Source: a virus. Taken from it: DNA of 22,607 bases. The stretch lies in IMG/VR virus record IMGVR_UViG_3300025759_009681, positions 1 to 22,607 of that record. One strand, written 5' to 3'. This document shows, piece after piece, positions 1 to 6,654 of this stretch. The notes under the pieces were generated by a model. It saw only the letters and a program-made list of their open reading frames with translations. It searched no databases and was not told the DNA's origin. Position numbers and translations under genes: made by a program. Numbering within the stretch: position 1 is the first letter of the stretch; each line of letters opens with the position of its first letter.

Positions 1-113
1 AGCCCTGGTCCGGTTTCCCAGTTGTCTTGATTGCTGGGGTTACTAACACGTGCCATGCGCACGATCAGTTTTTCAGCGTCTGGAGTTGCCCAGACCAATT
101 GAACATTGCTCAT
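1..113 (-). CDS. thyX: Flavin-dependent thymidylate synthase ThyX, N-terminal part
   Basis: The first 37 or so codons are present; the rest lies beyond the window edge. The translation starts MSNVQLVWATPDAEKLI and continues with RMARVSNP and then NWETGPG. The MARVSN...TG segment is the conserved N-terminal block of ThyX. The family makes dTMP from dUMP using FAD and methylene-tetrahydrofolate, and phages carry it to supply thymidylate. The ATG (113-111) overlaps the TGA of the upstream zinc-ribbon gene in an ATGA arrangement, so translation is probably coupled. The active-site motifs are outside the window, so functionality cannot be judged. Confidence 0.85.
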   Translation of the reverse strand, partial: MSNVQLVWATPDAEKLIVRMARVSNPSNQDNWETGPG

Positions 114-334
114 GAATAAAGCGCAGAGATCAGACGTTGCACCACATCTTTTTTAATGTGGTAGTGCTTGTTGCAGTGGACGTGAAGTGTATCCACGGAA
201 ATTTCTACGGAATACAAAAGTGTGGAGCACACCGTACATTTCCAAGCCCGTGTCGTCGCTACTTCGTATGACCTACGAGTGCCTATGATTTTTACGACGC
301 CCCTGCCTGAGGCACCGCAATTAGAACATTCCAT
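110..334 (-). CDS. Small zinc-ribbon protein
   Basis: This is a 74-residue protein with two CxxC knuckles, CSNCG near residues 3-7 and CTVC near residues 33-36, which should bind one zinc ion in a zinc-ribbon fold. The remainder has a basic and aromatic character and no enzyme motif. The ATG at 334 shares its A with the TGA of the sigma-factor gene (TGATG), and its own stop overlaps the thyX start, so it sits in a coupled sigma / zinc-ribbon / thyX chain. Small zinc ribbons often bind nucleic acid or proteins of the transcription machinery; a role alongside the sigma factor is inference. An in-frame ATG lies five codons upstream, but the overlap favours 334. Confidence 0.6.
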   Translation of the reverse strand: MECSNCGASGRGVVKIIGTRRSYEVATTRAWKCTVCSTLLYSVEISVDTLHVHCNKHYHIKKDVVQRLISALYS

Positions 335-1191
335 CACAGCGGCCCACACGTACCTATTTTTGCAAGTACATGAAGTTTTCTTAAGGCTTTATGGTATCTT
401 TGCCTTACACGCTCTCTGGACATACCCAAGTCCTTTGAGATTTTTATGTAGGTCTGTGTTTCGCCGCCATCAAAAGCAAATACACGTTCAACGATGGTAC
501 GGTCTACGGGGCTTAGGGTCATTAAGAGCCTGTCTACCGTATCACTGCAGAAAATGTTGTCAAGCTTTTCCATGGGGTGTTCCCCATCAGTAATAAGTTC
601 AAGCAAGGTATGGTCAGAATCCAAACCAACCCCAACTTTATCCAAGCTAAGGCAGTCCTCACTGCTCTCTAGGTATTCCCGCAATCGCTTAGGGGTTATA
701 GCACAGTATTCTGCGCTTTCTTCTAGGGTGGGTGGCCTACCATGCGACAACTCAAACTGGGGTCTCCATTGACGCAGCTTCGTTAATATTTCCCCGGCAT
801 GAGACGGAATGCGAATCATGCGGTCGTGGTAACTCAGATAGCGACTAATTGACTGCCTGACCCACCAGTAGACATACGTGGACAGAGCATAACCACGTTC
901 TGGGTCAAACTTTTTAATGCCGTGAGCAAGCCCGATGTTTCCTTCTTGCACAATGTCAAACATTTCTGTGCGCTTGGAACGTAATGTGTAACGTTTTGCG
1001 ATAGATACGACAAGCCTTAGGTTGCAGTTGATGAGCTTTTGATAGGCCCGTTTGCCCGCCTTAATTTCCTTTGCGGTGGGGTTTTCAGATGTAACCCAAA
1101 CCTGCACTTGCCGCGCCAGCAGTATTTCCTGCTCTTTGTTCAAGAGCGGATACCGGACAATGTCCTTCAGGTATTGACTAAAACCGTCCAT
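334..1191 (-). CDS. RNA polymerase sigma-70 family factor (RpoD-like)
   Basis: The 285-residue product has the layout of a primary-like (group 2) sigma factor without region 1.1. Region 1.2 is at about residues 2-30. Region 2 contains DIVQEGNIGLAHGIKKFDP and then STYVYWWVRQSISRYL. Region 3 starts after RIPSHAGE. Region 4.2 ends in the helix-turn-helix SRERVRQRYHKALRKL. Such factors direct core RNA polymerase to -10/-35 promoters. Region 4.2 has RYH where host-type factors usually have an I-E pair after RQ, so -35 recognition may differ. The start ATG overlaps the stop of the upstream gene (TGATG). In a phage it could switch host polymerase to middle or late promoters; that role is inferred. 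Confidence 0.92.
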   Translation of the reverse strand: MDGFSQYLKDIVRYPLLNKEQEILLARQVQVWVTSENPTAKEIKAGKRAYQKLINCNLRLVVSIAKRYTLRSKRTEMFDIVQEGNIGLAHGIKKFDPERGYALSTYVYWWVRQSISRYLSYHDRMIRIPSHAGEILTKLRQWRPQFELSHGRPPTLEESAEYCAITPKRLREYLESSEDCLSLDKVGVGLDSDHTLLELITDGEHPMEKLDNIFCSDTVDRLLMTLSPVDRTIVERVFAFDGGETQTYIKISKDLGMSRERVRQRYHKALRKLHVLAKIGTCGPL

Positions 1192-1403
1192 CAGTAAGAA
1201 ACTTCCACAATGCTTGGTACGCAGCCCATACTGTCTTCGAGGCTACGTGCCACTTGGCAAGCTTTCTCAATAGTCACATAGGAGCAAGCGTCTTCTGCTT
1301 TGTACGTCAAGCGAATACCGTTGTTTTTAGGAAAGTTTGCGTAGTAGGCCGCAAGATACAAAACTTTACCTTCGTGTGTTGTTTTAAGTGCGTAGCGAGT
1401 CAT
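1191..1403 (-). CDS. Hypothetical protein, 70 residues, leader gene of the sigma operon
   Basis: The ATG at 1403 gives MTRYALKTTHEGKVLYLAAY and so on, ending in IVEVSY. The pattern of short strands (KVLYLA, RLTYKA, YVTIEKA) suggests a small alpha/beta protein; I do not recognise the family. A longer reading from a TTG at 1445 would run through a likely -10 element (TGC-TACTCT at 1437-1429), so 1403 is preferred. The stop TGA overlaps the sigma-factor ATG by one base, which argues the two are translated together. It has no transmembrane segment or cysteine motif. Confidence 0.6.
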   Translation of the reverse strand: MTRYALKTTHEGKVLYLAAYYANFPKNNGIRLTYKAEDACSYVTIEKACQVARSLEDSMGCVPSIVEVSY

Positions 1404-1428
1404 TGGCCGGTAAGTATCAGACCCAGGA

Positions 1429-1437
1429 AGAGTAGCA
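1429..1437 (-). promoter_or_regulatory. Extended -10 promoter for the 1403-to-thyX operon
   Basis: On the minus strand the sequence reads TGTGC-TACTCT, an extended -10 (TGn plus TACTCT). The expected start of transcription is near 1421, leaving a leader of about 18 bases before the ATG at 1403. No good -35 is visible. It matches the TGC-TACnnT elements seen elsewhere in the window. Confidence 0.4.
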
Positions 1438-1451
1438 CAGTACAAAGCCTT

Positions 1452-1718
1452 TTACTTGGTATCTTCAGGAGCTTTACGTGACTTAATACGGCCTTCCACC
1501 CGTTTACGAACAGAAGCCCGCCAAGCAGCTTCATCCTTAGCAACTGCCTCGTTGTAAACCGCAGCAGGGTATTCCCGTTCCAATGCTTTGTAGACCGCAG
1601 CACGAATCCAAGCGGTGGGACGTGTGCTAGCTTTTTCAGCTAGGTCAAACAACAATTTCGCCCTATGCGGATCAAGAAGAATCTGCATATACGTTTTATT
1701 TCCGTGCCGAATCGCCAT
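1452..1718 (-). CDS. Ribbon-helix-helix DNA-binding protein
   Basis: The 88-residue protein begins MAIRHGNKTYMQILLDPHR and continues LLFDLAEKASTRPTAWIRAAVYKAL. This is a short beta strand followed by two helices with a turn between, the layout of the CopG/Arc ribbon-helix-helix family. The C-terminal half is basic (RKRVEGRIKSRK). Such proteins bind DNA as dimers and usually repress. A TTG one codon upstream is ignored in favour of the ATG at 1718. Its promoter contains a perfect 14-base palindrome (1734-1747), which would suit self-repression. It lies between the polA group and the sigma operon. Confidence 0.65.
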   Translation of the reverse strand: MAIRHGNKTYMQILLDPHRAKLLFDLAEKASTRPTAWIRAAVYKALEREYPAAVYNEAVAKDEAAWRASVRKRVEGRIKSRKAPEDTK

Positions 1719-1733
1719 CAAGTAGTAGCCCAG

Positions 1734-1747
1734 TAGACTTTAGTCTA
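1734..1747. promoter_or_regulatory. 14-bp palindromic operator candidate over the RHH gene promoter
   Basis: TAGACTTTAGTCTA is a perfect inverted repeat. Its right half is the minus-strand -10 (TAGACT, 1747-1742), preceded by TGC, so the palindrome covers the -10 and the likely transcription start about 15-20 bases before the RHH ATG at 1718. Palindromes of this size are typical RHH-dimer targets. Use as an autoregulatory operator is inference. Confidence 0.5.
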
Positions 1748-1755
1748 GCAATGTG

Positions 1756-1932
1756 CTACCAAAGAAGCGCCTGATCCACATGCTTACGCCATCCAGTCTG
1801 CTGATCCTTACGAGCTTTTGTGCGCTGTTTACGACAGCCGCGCCTTACTTCCCTAGCACCTTCAAGGAAATTGGCTGCGCGGAGCAAGTCTGCAGTGGTG
1901 GCACGCGCTATTTCGTACTGCAAGAACTTCAT
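1756..1932 (-). CDS. Hypothetical small basic protein
   Basis: From the ATG at 1932 the product begins MKFLQYEIARATTADLLRAA and continues through a strongly basic stretch (RRGCRKQRTKARK) to HVDQALLW. It looks like a helical, possibly nucleic-acid-binding protein; no family is recognised. Upstream in-frame ATGs at 1962 and 1971 are also possible starts. The 5' end overlaps the previous gene (1862-2059) in another frame by at least 71 bases, so one of the two may be a false reading. The composition (helix-forming, few rare residues) makes it plausible. Confidence 0.4.
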   Translation of the reverse strand: MKFLQYEIARATTADLLRAANFLEGAREVRRGCRKQRTKARKDQQTGWRKHVDQALLW

Positions 1933-2059
1933 AACTATCTGCCGCCCTGTTTCTGGTGGCATAGGCAGCATCCATCACTTCCGCAAGACTACGGTAACAA
2001 CCTGTTTCCTGAGGGGTATGGAAGGACCATCCGTTAAGCGTGCGATAGATGCTGACCAT
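1862..2059 (-). CDS. Hypothetical protein downstream of polA
   Basis: The 65-residue product begins MVSIYRTLNGWSFHTPQETG and continues with SLAEVMDAAYATRNRAADSYEV, a convincing small alpha/beta start; the tail has CHHC. The ATG is 13 bases past the DNA polymerase stop, and an AGGA precedes it by about 12 bases, so it is probably cotranscribed with polA. No family is recognised. The C-terminal third overlaps the following gene in a different frame, so the true end or the neighbour's start is uncertain. Confidence 0.5.
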   Translation of the reverse strand: MVSIYRTLNGWSFHTPQETGCYRSLAEVMDAAYATRNRAADSYEVLAVRNSACHHCRLAPRSQFP

Positions 2060-2072
2060 GGTGCGTTATTTC

Positions 2073-4013
2073 CTAGTGAATTTCAGACCAACGCTTTCCT
2101 ATAGAAGGTTCAGCTAGAGGCGGAATGTCTCCCAACCACTTAGCTTCGGCGCTTTCCATTACTTGTTTTAGCTGGTCCGCCCAATGCTGCGCCTTTTCTT
2201 CACGAACAAGTAAGAGAATTTCATCGTGGATGCAGGCCGCAATTTTTACTTCCTGCTCACCAGCTTCTAGAACCTTTGGCCATAGGTTTCCTAGAGCGCA
2301 TTTAAGGATGGCCGCACCAGCCCCCTGGATTGGGGTGTTGCACCTTACTGTCAGACGGTTCATGTCACCTGGCAGAAAACGCCGCATGTCAGAGCCTGGA
2401 ATACGGATTTCGGCCCACCGATTACTTGCTGTCTTTGATGCGTCGGCAGCATTCTGGTTTTGCCACCGCTTCACACCTGCATAAGTATCCAACCATTGGT
2501 TACGAATTGTTGCAGCTGCCTCCACAGTCATGGTGACGCCAGAGCTAGCAGCGTAATTCCGCAAACCTTTAGCACCCGACCCATACAGCAAACCAAAATT
2601 CGCGCTTTTCGCGATCTGGCGAGAACAACCAATTGCTTCAGCGGTAACCGTATGAAGGTCTTCACCAGCCTGGAACGCTTTGGTCATCTTTTCATCCTGC
2701 GCCACTGCTGCAGCGAGTCGAAGTTCCATCTGACCAAAATCCGCATCCACAAGCAGCCAACCATCAGGAGCCTCAACACATTGCCGAAACTCTGTATCAC
2801 GGGGAATCTGCTGATTGTTCGGCTTAATGCAGGACATACGACCAGATTCCGCCCCAAGCTGCAGGTAGCTGGCACGTACAAAGCCGTCCGGGTCCATCTT
2901 TTCAAGGATCCCTTCAGCCATTTGACGCCGCTTTTCACTTTTCTTCCATGCCAAATAGGTCTGTATGACATGGTGGTCCGCAGCGTAATCCTGAAGGGCT
3001 GCCCTACTAGCACTAGGCTTGCCGGTTTTATTGTCCTTTGGCACTGTCCCTAGAAGTGCTGTGAATTTTTCTAACAATTGCTTGGGACTACTTAAGTTGA
3101 AGCCTGCTTCTAGTTTGGTCCCACGGCGAGAATCACCTGTAGCTTTCGGCCTGAGGTTAAACGCTTTCGGCGCCGTTTCAATCTGTTCAATTTCCGCATA
3201 CCACTTTTCGTAGTCTGAGTCTTCGTGCCCCATTTGCGTAACAAGGTCTCGAAGCTTTGAAAGTCTTTGAGTATTTGCTGCTTCTCTTGGAAGCTTATGT
3301 TCCGCCGGAAGCGCGTTATCAAGTTCCCGTAAAAAGTCTCTACCGAGCGCATGAATGTCGTGTTGGTAGTCATTACAAAGCTGCTCAAGACTGGTACGGT
3401 TCCAAGGAAGCCCGGTACGCCACATCTGGGCCATAGCGGGAAGTGCTTTGCACTCTAATGCGTATGCGTCAGCAAGCCGTGCATTTTGCAACGCCACTGT
3501 AAGTGGATAATCCAGCTGGAGCAGCACCTCAACATCTTTAGCGGCATAGACCAATTGGTCTCGACTTAAGACTGGAACGCTCCAATCAGACCGCTGCTGT
3601 TCCTTGTCGAGTTCAATTTTGAGGACACGCTTGGCCACATGGGCTAGCCCGTGTCTGAGGTTAGGCGTTCCATTGTGGTGGAGCTTACTGGCAAGCATGG
3701 TGCAGCCAATTCTCCGTCCCCGCACATAGATGCCATGTTCTTGAAGCCAACCAAGGTCAAACACTGCATTGTGGGCTAGCCAGTAACGCTCACCATTGGT
3801 AAAGAACAGGCGGAGCTTTTGCCAGCCATCCGTATCTAGTTCAAAACAGTCAATGATGATAATGGTTTTGCTAACTTCGCAACCCAGTTGTATCAAACGA
3901 AGTTTGCCGATTTCAGGCTGTAGCTGGAGCGTTTCAGTATCGAAGGCGATAGAAATTGATGTCGAGATCTTGTGCAGATGCTCGACACCGAAAAACAAGT
4001 TGTAGTCAGACAT
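2073..4013 (-). CDS. polA: Family A DNA polymerase with 3'-5' exonuclease
   Basis: The 646-residue replicative polymerase has two recognisable parts. The proofreading domain (about residues 15-175) carries Exo I FDTET, Exo II NAVFDLGWL and Exo III YAAKDVEVLL. The polymerase domain carries motif A (DADFGQMELRLAA), motif B (RQIAKSANFGLLYGSG) and motif C (IHDEILL). All catalytic acidic residues are visible, so it should be active. There is no 5'-3' nuclease domain, as in phage T7-type enzymes. It probably works with the primase-helicase (6655-9060) and an SSB (9211-9789). The ATG lies nine bases after the preceding stop. Confidence 0.95.
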   Translation of the reverse strand: MSDYNLFFGVEHLHKISTSISIAFDTETLQLQPEIGKLRLIQLGCEVSKTIIIIDCFELDTDGWQKLRLFFTNGERYWLAHNAVFDLGWLQEHGIYVRGRRIGCTMLASKLHHNGTPNLRHGLAHVAKRVLKIELDKEQQRSDWSVPVLSRDQLVYAAKDVEVLLQLDYPLTVALQNARLADAYALECKALPAMAQMWRTGLPWNRTSLEQLCNDYQHDIHALGRDFLRELDNALPAEHKLPREAANTQRLSKLRDLVTQMGHEDSDYEKWYAEIEQIETAPKAFNLRPKATGDSRRGTKLEAGFNLSSPKQLLEKFTALLGTVPKDNKTGKPSASRAALQDYAADHHVIQTYLAWKKSEKRRQMAEGILEKMDPDGFVRASYLQLGAESGRMSCIKPNNQQIPRDTEFRQCVEAPDGWLLVDADFGQMELRLAAAVAQDEKMTKAFQAGEDLHTVTAEAIGCSRQIAKSANFGLLYGSGAKGLRNYAASSGVTMTVEAAATIRNQWLDTYAGVKRWQNQNAADASKTASNRWAEIRIPGSDMRRFLPGDMNRLTVRCNTPIQGAGAAILKCALGNLWPKVLEAGEQEVKIAACIHDEILLLVREEKAQHWADQLKQVMESAEAKWLGDIPPLAEPSIGKRWSEIH

Positions 4014-4022
4014 GGGTGGTCT

Positions 4023-4445
4023 TCAAAGAAGTGTGTATTCAGGAAGTGGGCCTGTCCATTCGGACTCGTGTTGGCCTTCGGGACTGTACCAGCCGGTGTC
4101 GTCAATACGCCAGCCAGCTGTGCAACGCTTAAGAGCCTTGTAATTTTCCCAAACAGGTTCTTCAGGAAAAGGATTTCCGTAGTCGTGTTCCCAGTCGTGT
4201 TCGCTGATGCCAGTGGGTGTGTACCAGCCACCTTCATCGGCTTCCCAACCTTCTGCGGTGCGCATTTTCCAACGCTTGTCTTGATCAGCCATAGCAGCAT
4301 CAAACTGAGCAGCGTTTACAGCGTAGTTATCAAACCAAGCCGCAACCCGGAGATTGTAATCCGCAGCTTCGTTTTGCAAGTAGTTTGGAACGTGCTTGAG
4401 TTTTACGCTTGCAAAGTTGCTGGTGTCAAATGGGTGTGTAGACAT
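4023..4445 (-). CDS. Hypothetical acidic protein with two GWY repeats
   Basis: The 140-residue product has two related tryptophan-rich units in its second half. The first, at about residues 65-95, reads GWEADEGGWYTPTGISEHDW. The second, at about 110-135, reads GWRIDDTGWYSPEGQHESEW. They share a GW-x4-GWY-(T/S)P-x-G-x2-E-x-(D/E)W pattern, which suggests a duplicated small binding module. The protein is acidic, soluble and has no enzyme motif I recognise. It lies two bases after the zinc-ribbon gene stop and nine bases before polA, inside the replication operon. Confidence 0.6.
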   Translation of the reverse strand: MSTHPFDTSNFASVKLKHVPNYLQNEAADYNLRVAAWFDNYAVNAAQFDAAMADQDKRWKMRTAEGWEADEGGWYTPTGISEHDWEHDYGNPFPEEPVWENYKALKRCTAGWRIDDTGWYSPEGQHESEWTGPLPEYTLL

Positions 4446-4447
4446 GA

Positions 4448-4684
4448 TTAAAGAGGAAAGGTTTCGTAAGAGGCTTGCAAGAGGCTTTTAACTATTACCT
4501 CTAGCTCTGCAACCCTATCAGTAGAGTCAAGGTCGCAGATAATTGGGACTTCAGCTGTAAACCATTTGTAACCACAGGCAGGGCATTTACGGCCCCGCAC
4601 AATGCTGCTTTCAAAACGAGGTTTAGTTTGAGTAACCCACCGATCACCTTTTTGCGGTGATCGGTTGCAGTCCGGGCAATTCAT
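4448..4684 (-). CDS. NrdR-like zinc-ribbon protein
   Basis: The 78-residue protein starts MNCPDCNRSP and carries a second knuckle CPACGYKWFTAE at about residues 34-45. The CPxC...RGRKCPACG...FTAE arrangement resembles the zinc ribbon of NrdR-type regulators, but the ATP-cone that NrdR needs is missing. The C-terminal half (DRVAELEVIVKSLL) looks like a short amphipathic helix. The ATG overlaps the DUF3310 stop in an ATGA arrangement. Zinc binding is well supported; a role in transcription or nucleotide metabolism is a guess from similarity. Confidence 0.6.
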   Translation of the reverse strand: MNCPDCNRSPQKGDRWVTQTKPRFESSIVRGRKCPACGYKWFTAEVPIICDLDSTDRVAELEVIVKSLLQASYETFPL

Positions 4685-4923
4685 CTGAGAGGATCGTCAT
4701 ACGGATTAAATTCAAATTCTGAAATCAAACGGCGTAGATACCACTCGGCTTTACGGAGATCTTCAACGCCATTTTTTTCGCGATACCTCCAGGTGTACTT
4801 GAAGCAATTGCCGCGCAGATACCCAATAAATTCATCGAATGTCATTGCGGCTTTGATCGCTTCAATACACTCCACGCCATTAGGGCTTTGGTAATGCGCT
4901 GGAGCGTGCACAGGATCAGTCAT
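4681..4923 (-). CDS. DUF3310 family protein (putative nucleotide kinase)
   Basis: The 80-residue product begins MTDPVHAPAHYQSPNGVECI and continues FIGYLRGNCFKYTWRYREKN, then EDLRKAEWYLRRLI. The DPVxxPxHY...ECI...F..YLRGN..KY.WRY..KNG.EDL.KA.WYL pattern is the DUF3310 signature, widespread in phages. In phage T7 a larger protein containing this domain (gp1.7) is a nucleotide kinase, so a role in nucleotide supply fits the thyX and polymerase context. Eight bases overlap the upstream gene and four the downstream one. Confidence 0.8.
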   Translation of the reverse strand: MTDPVHAPAHYQSPNGVECIEAIKAAMTFDEFIGYLRGNCFKYTWRYREKNGVEDLRKAEWYLRRLISEFEFNPYDDPLR

Positions 4924-5182
4924 CGTCGAAAGTGATAGGAGGAATAGCGCACCAGTCAGTGATCCAGGGAAGCATACGCTCCACCTGTTCCCGTGTTGGT
5001 GCGTTTGTGTGGTCTAGTGGTTCGTCCCAGAGAATGACTGCTTCACAGTGTGCAGAGTCAAACTCGGGTGGATCTAAGTGGGTTGCAGGCAAGACCTGAA
5101 CAGCATCATCAACAGTGGCCTGGACATGCAGAAGATCTGATCCTCTGGTGTAGCTGTAGCTGATTAGTTGAGCGTGGGCCAT
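4916..5182 (-). CDS. Hypothetical protein, 88 residues
   Basis: Starting at the ATG at 5182 the protein begins MAHAQLISYSYTRGSDLLHV and ends ITFDDD. It looks like a small beta-rich soluble protein with an acidic tail; no family is recognised. The start is set by a good Shine-Dalgarno (GGAG, seven bases upstream), rare in this window. A longer reading from a GTG at 5218 would cover the likely promoter. The stop overlaps the DUF3310 start, so it opens a coupled group running into polA. Confidence 0.6.
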   Translation of the reverse strand: MAHAQLISYSYTRGSDLLHVQATVDDAVQVLPATHLDPPEFDSAHCEAVILWDEPLDHTNAPTREQVERMLPWITDWCAIPPITFDDD

Positions 5183-5206
5183 GGTGGGGCTCCGAACGAC
5201 TTGCTT

Positions 5207-5215
5207 ACAGTAGCA
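5207..5215 (-). promoter_or_regulatory. Extended -10 promoter for the polA operon
   Basis: The minus strand reads TGTGC-TACTGT, an extended -10. Transcription would start near 5200, leaving about 18 bases of leader containing the Shine-Dalgarno of the gene at 5182. The -35 is weak. The sequence is almost identical to the -10 at 1429-1437. Confidence 0.5.
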
Positions 5216-5217
5216 CA

Positions 5218-5523
5218 CTACGTCAGAAGCGACGTAATGCTGGGAAAAATTTCATGTGCGTAGGTGCTCAAAATGCTGGCATCGATGCCCATAGTCAGCG
5301 CAAAATCTACGTCCCGCTCCAAGCGGCAGAAATCCTCAGGCATGTCGTAATACAAATCTTCGCAAATACTGACAGGCCGCAGGTCCGTTCCATGCGCCGT
5401 ATACCGCACAATTGCTAAATAAGGTGTAGGCCCTTTTAGTTGGTAGTAAGTAATGGTGGCCCAGTCTTCCATTGGACCGCAGTACCTAATACCAGTCTGA
5501 CGCGAAAGCCAATTATTAAGCAT
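5218..5523 (-). CDS. Hypothetical protein, 101 residues
   Basis: From the ATG at 5523 the protein begins MLNNWLSRQTGIRYCGPMED and continues with ITYYQLKGPTPYLAIVRYTA, a beta-rich segment, and an acidic alpha part (ICEDLYYDMPEDFCRLERDV). No family is recognised. A longer reading to 5625 would run antisense into the plus-strand gene at 5548, so the shorter form is preferred. Its ATG overlaps the plus-strand -10 at 5521-5526, so expression of the two divergent genes may interfere. Confidence 0.5.
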   Translation of the reverse strand: MLNNWLSRQTGIRYCGPMEDWATITYYQLKGPTPYLAIVRYTAHGTDLRPVSICEDLYYDMPEDFCRLERDVDFALTMGIDASILSTYAHEIFPSITSLLT

Positions 5524-5526
5524 AAT
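5497..5526 (+). promoter_or_regulatory. Promoter for the lone plus-strand gene
   Basis: CTGACG (5497-5502), an 18-base spacer and CATAAT (5521-5526) make a plausible sigma-70 promoter, with a transcription start near 5533 and about 15 bases of leader before the ATG at 5548. It lies inside the 5' end of the minus-strand gene 5218-5523. Confidence 0.45.
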
Positions 5527-5547
5527 GTAGTAGTGAGCGTTTGTACA

Positions 5548-5736
5548 ATGGACCCAAACCGCGAATTTGTATACGAGCGGTACGCCCGTAAAATTTCCAG
5601 CTGTGAAGACACGAAAGAACTGCAAGAGTTGACCTGCAAGTTCTTTCGCCTTTACCTAACACAACAAGAAGTGGTGGAAGGTCTGATCAAAAAGGGCTGG
5701 CTACCTGATCTACCCAATGATTCTGATATGCCCTGA
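5548..5736 (+). CDS. Small protein, possible distant NblA-like
   Basis: The ATG at 5548 gives a 62-residue product beginning MDPNREFVYERYARKISSCED and ending in GWLPDLPNDSDMP. A long helix (about residues 20-50, ELQELTCKFFRLYLTQQEVV) leads to a KKGWLP end. Length, helix and the W near the end recall NblA, the phycobilisome-degradation adaptor carried by some freshwater cyanophages (pattern LxxLYxQM...K..WG). Identity is low and the call is tentative. It is the only plus-strand gene in the left arm and has its own promoter. Its 3' end overlaps the convergent gene 5710-6030 by 27 bases. Confidence 0.5.
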   Translation: MDPNREFVYERYARKISSCEDTKELQELTCKFFRLYLTQQEVVEGLIKKGWLPDLPNDSDMP

Positions 5737-6030
5737 TCGTGCTTGAGCAGCGGCAACACGCGCATTTTTATTATGTACAACCTGCGTAGCCGTTTCTCTA
5801 AAGCAGGCTCGCTTTGTTTCTATAGGAATAGCTGTAAGAAGCTTTTGCACCTTAAAAACAAAAAACTCGTCGCGTTCACTGACTTGTTCAGTGCATGAGC
5901 GGCCCGCCTGAACTCCATTGCATAGAGAGCTAACCATCCAGTAGGAAAAAGCAGGTGATTCCAAAAGATCCCTTAACAGGATGTTCTCAGAAGCTGCAAG
6001 GACGTTTTCGGGCAAATCAAATGTAGGCAT
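5710..6030 (-). CDS. Hypothetical protein, 106 residues
   Basis: The protein begins MPTFDLPENVLAASENILLR and continues LLESPAFSYWMVSSLCNGVQ; the second half is basic (ETKRACFRETATQVVHNKN). It looks mostly helical and soluble, with no recognised family. The ATG at 6030 has no Shine-Dalgarno. It is separated from the RHH/acidic-tail gene by 45 bases and converges on the short plus-strand gene, overlapping it by 27 bases. Confidence 0.5.
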   Translation of the reverse strand: MPTFDLPENVLAASENILLRDLLESPAFSYWMVSSLCNGVQAGRSCTEQVSERDEFFVFKVQKLLTAIPIETKRACFRETATQVVHNKNARVAAAQARSGHIRIIG

Positions 6031-6075
6031 GGGTGTAGGTGGGTGGGTTTACTAAAGTAGTGGACCGTCAGAACC

Positions 6076-6609
6076 CTACACGAAGTCGTCGTCAAAGTCA
6101 CCCACCAAAAATTTATTTATCAATTTCTTCAAAAAGTACGTCCTCTTTATATCCATATCATCCAACTTTGCATCCATACGCTCCACCAAATCCGCAGGCA
6201 TGTTGCTTACGGTGAAGGTCTGTTTCTGTGCTGGCGCGGCCTTAAGTGATTGCAATTTTTTATCTTCGGGTTTAAAAGTATTAAAAAAACTAATTAACGT
6301 GCCGAAAGCTTTGCCATCGTATTTTGTAGACGGTTGCTGGGCGAGCACCCTAATCGTAGTGCCAGGCTCAATATTGGCAATGGTTTCCTGTTGCTGCTGA
6401 AGAGGCATATCGCTATGGCAGTAGCATCGCATAGTGGTAGCAGGGTTATTTAAGCGGTCATATATTTCTGGTGAAGGATTGACAATCACACCTTCAATAA
6501 ACGGACGTTTTTTGCTATCAGCAGCGGCAAAAGTTACACAAACTTCAACAGGAAAGCTATCTGCGTATCTAGCCAGCTTGAAGTTGACTTCGGTTTCTTG
6601 CGACAGCAT
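6076..6609 (-). CDS. RHH-like C-terminal domain protein with acidic tail
   Basis: The 177-residue product has two parts. Residues 1-115 are beta-rich (VEVCVTFAAADSKKRPFIEG, then TIRVLAQQ) and could be an OB-like fold. Residues 130-170 read TFTVSNMPADLVERMDAK and IKRTYFLKKLINKFL, a strand-helix-helix that resembles ribbon-helix-helix. The last residues, GDFDDDFV, form an acidic tail like those that SSB proteins use to recruit partners. It lies directly downstream of the primase-helicase, so a DNA-binding accessory role in replication is reasonable. The family is not recognised. Confidence 0.6.
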   Translation of the reverse strand: MLSQETEVNFKLARYADSFPVEVCVTFAAADSKKRPFIEGVIVNPSPEIYDRLNNPATTMRCYCHSDMPLQQQQETIANIEPGTTIRVLAQQPSTKYDGKAFGTLISFFNTFKPEDKKLQSLKAAPAQKQTFTVSNMPADLVERMDAKLDDMDIKRTYFLKKLINKFLVGDFDDDFV

Positions 6610-6654
6610 GTGAAGGCTGGTAAGGCCCTCACATACTACACAGACAAACCTAGG

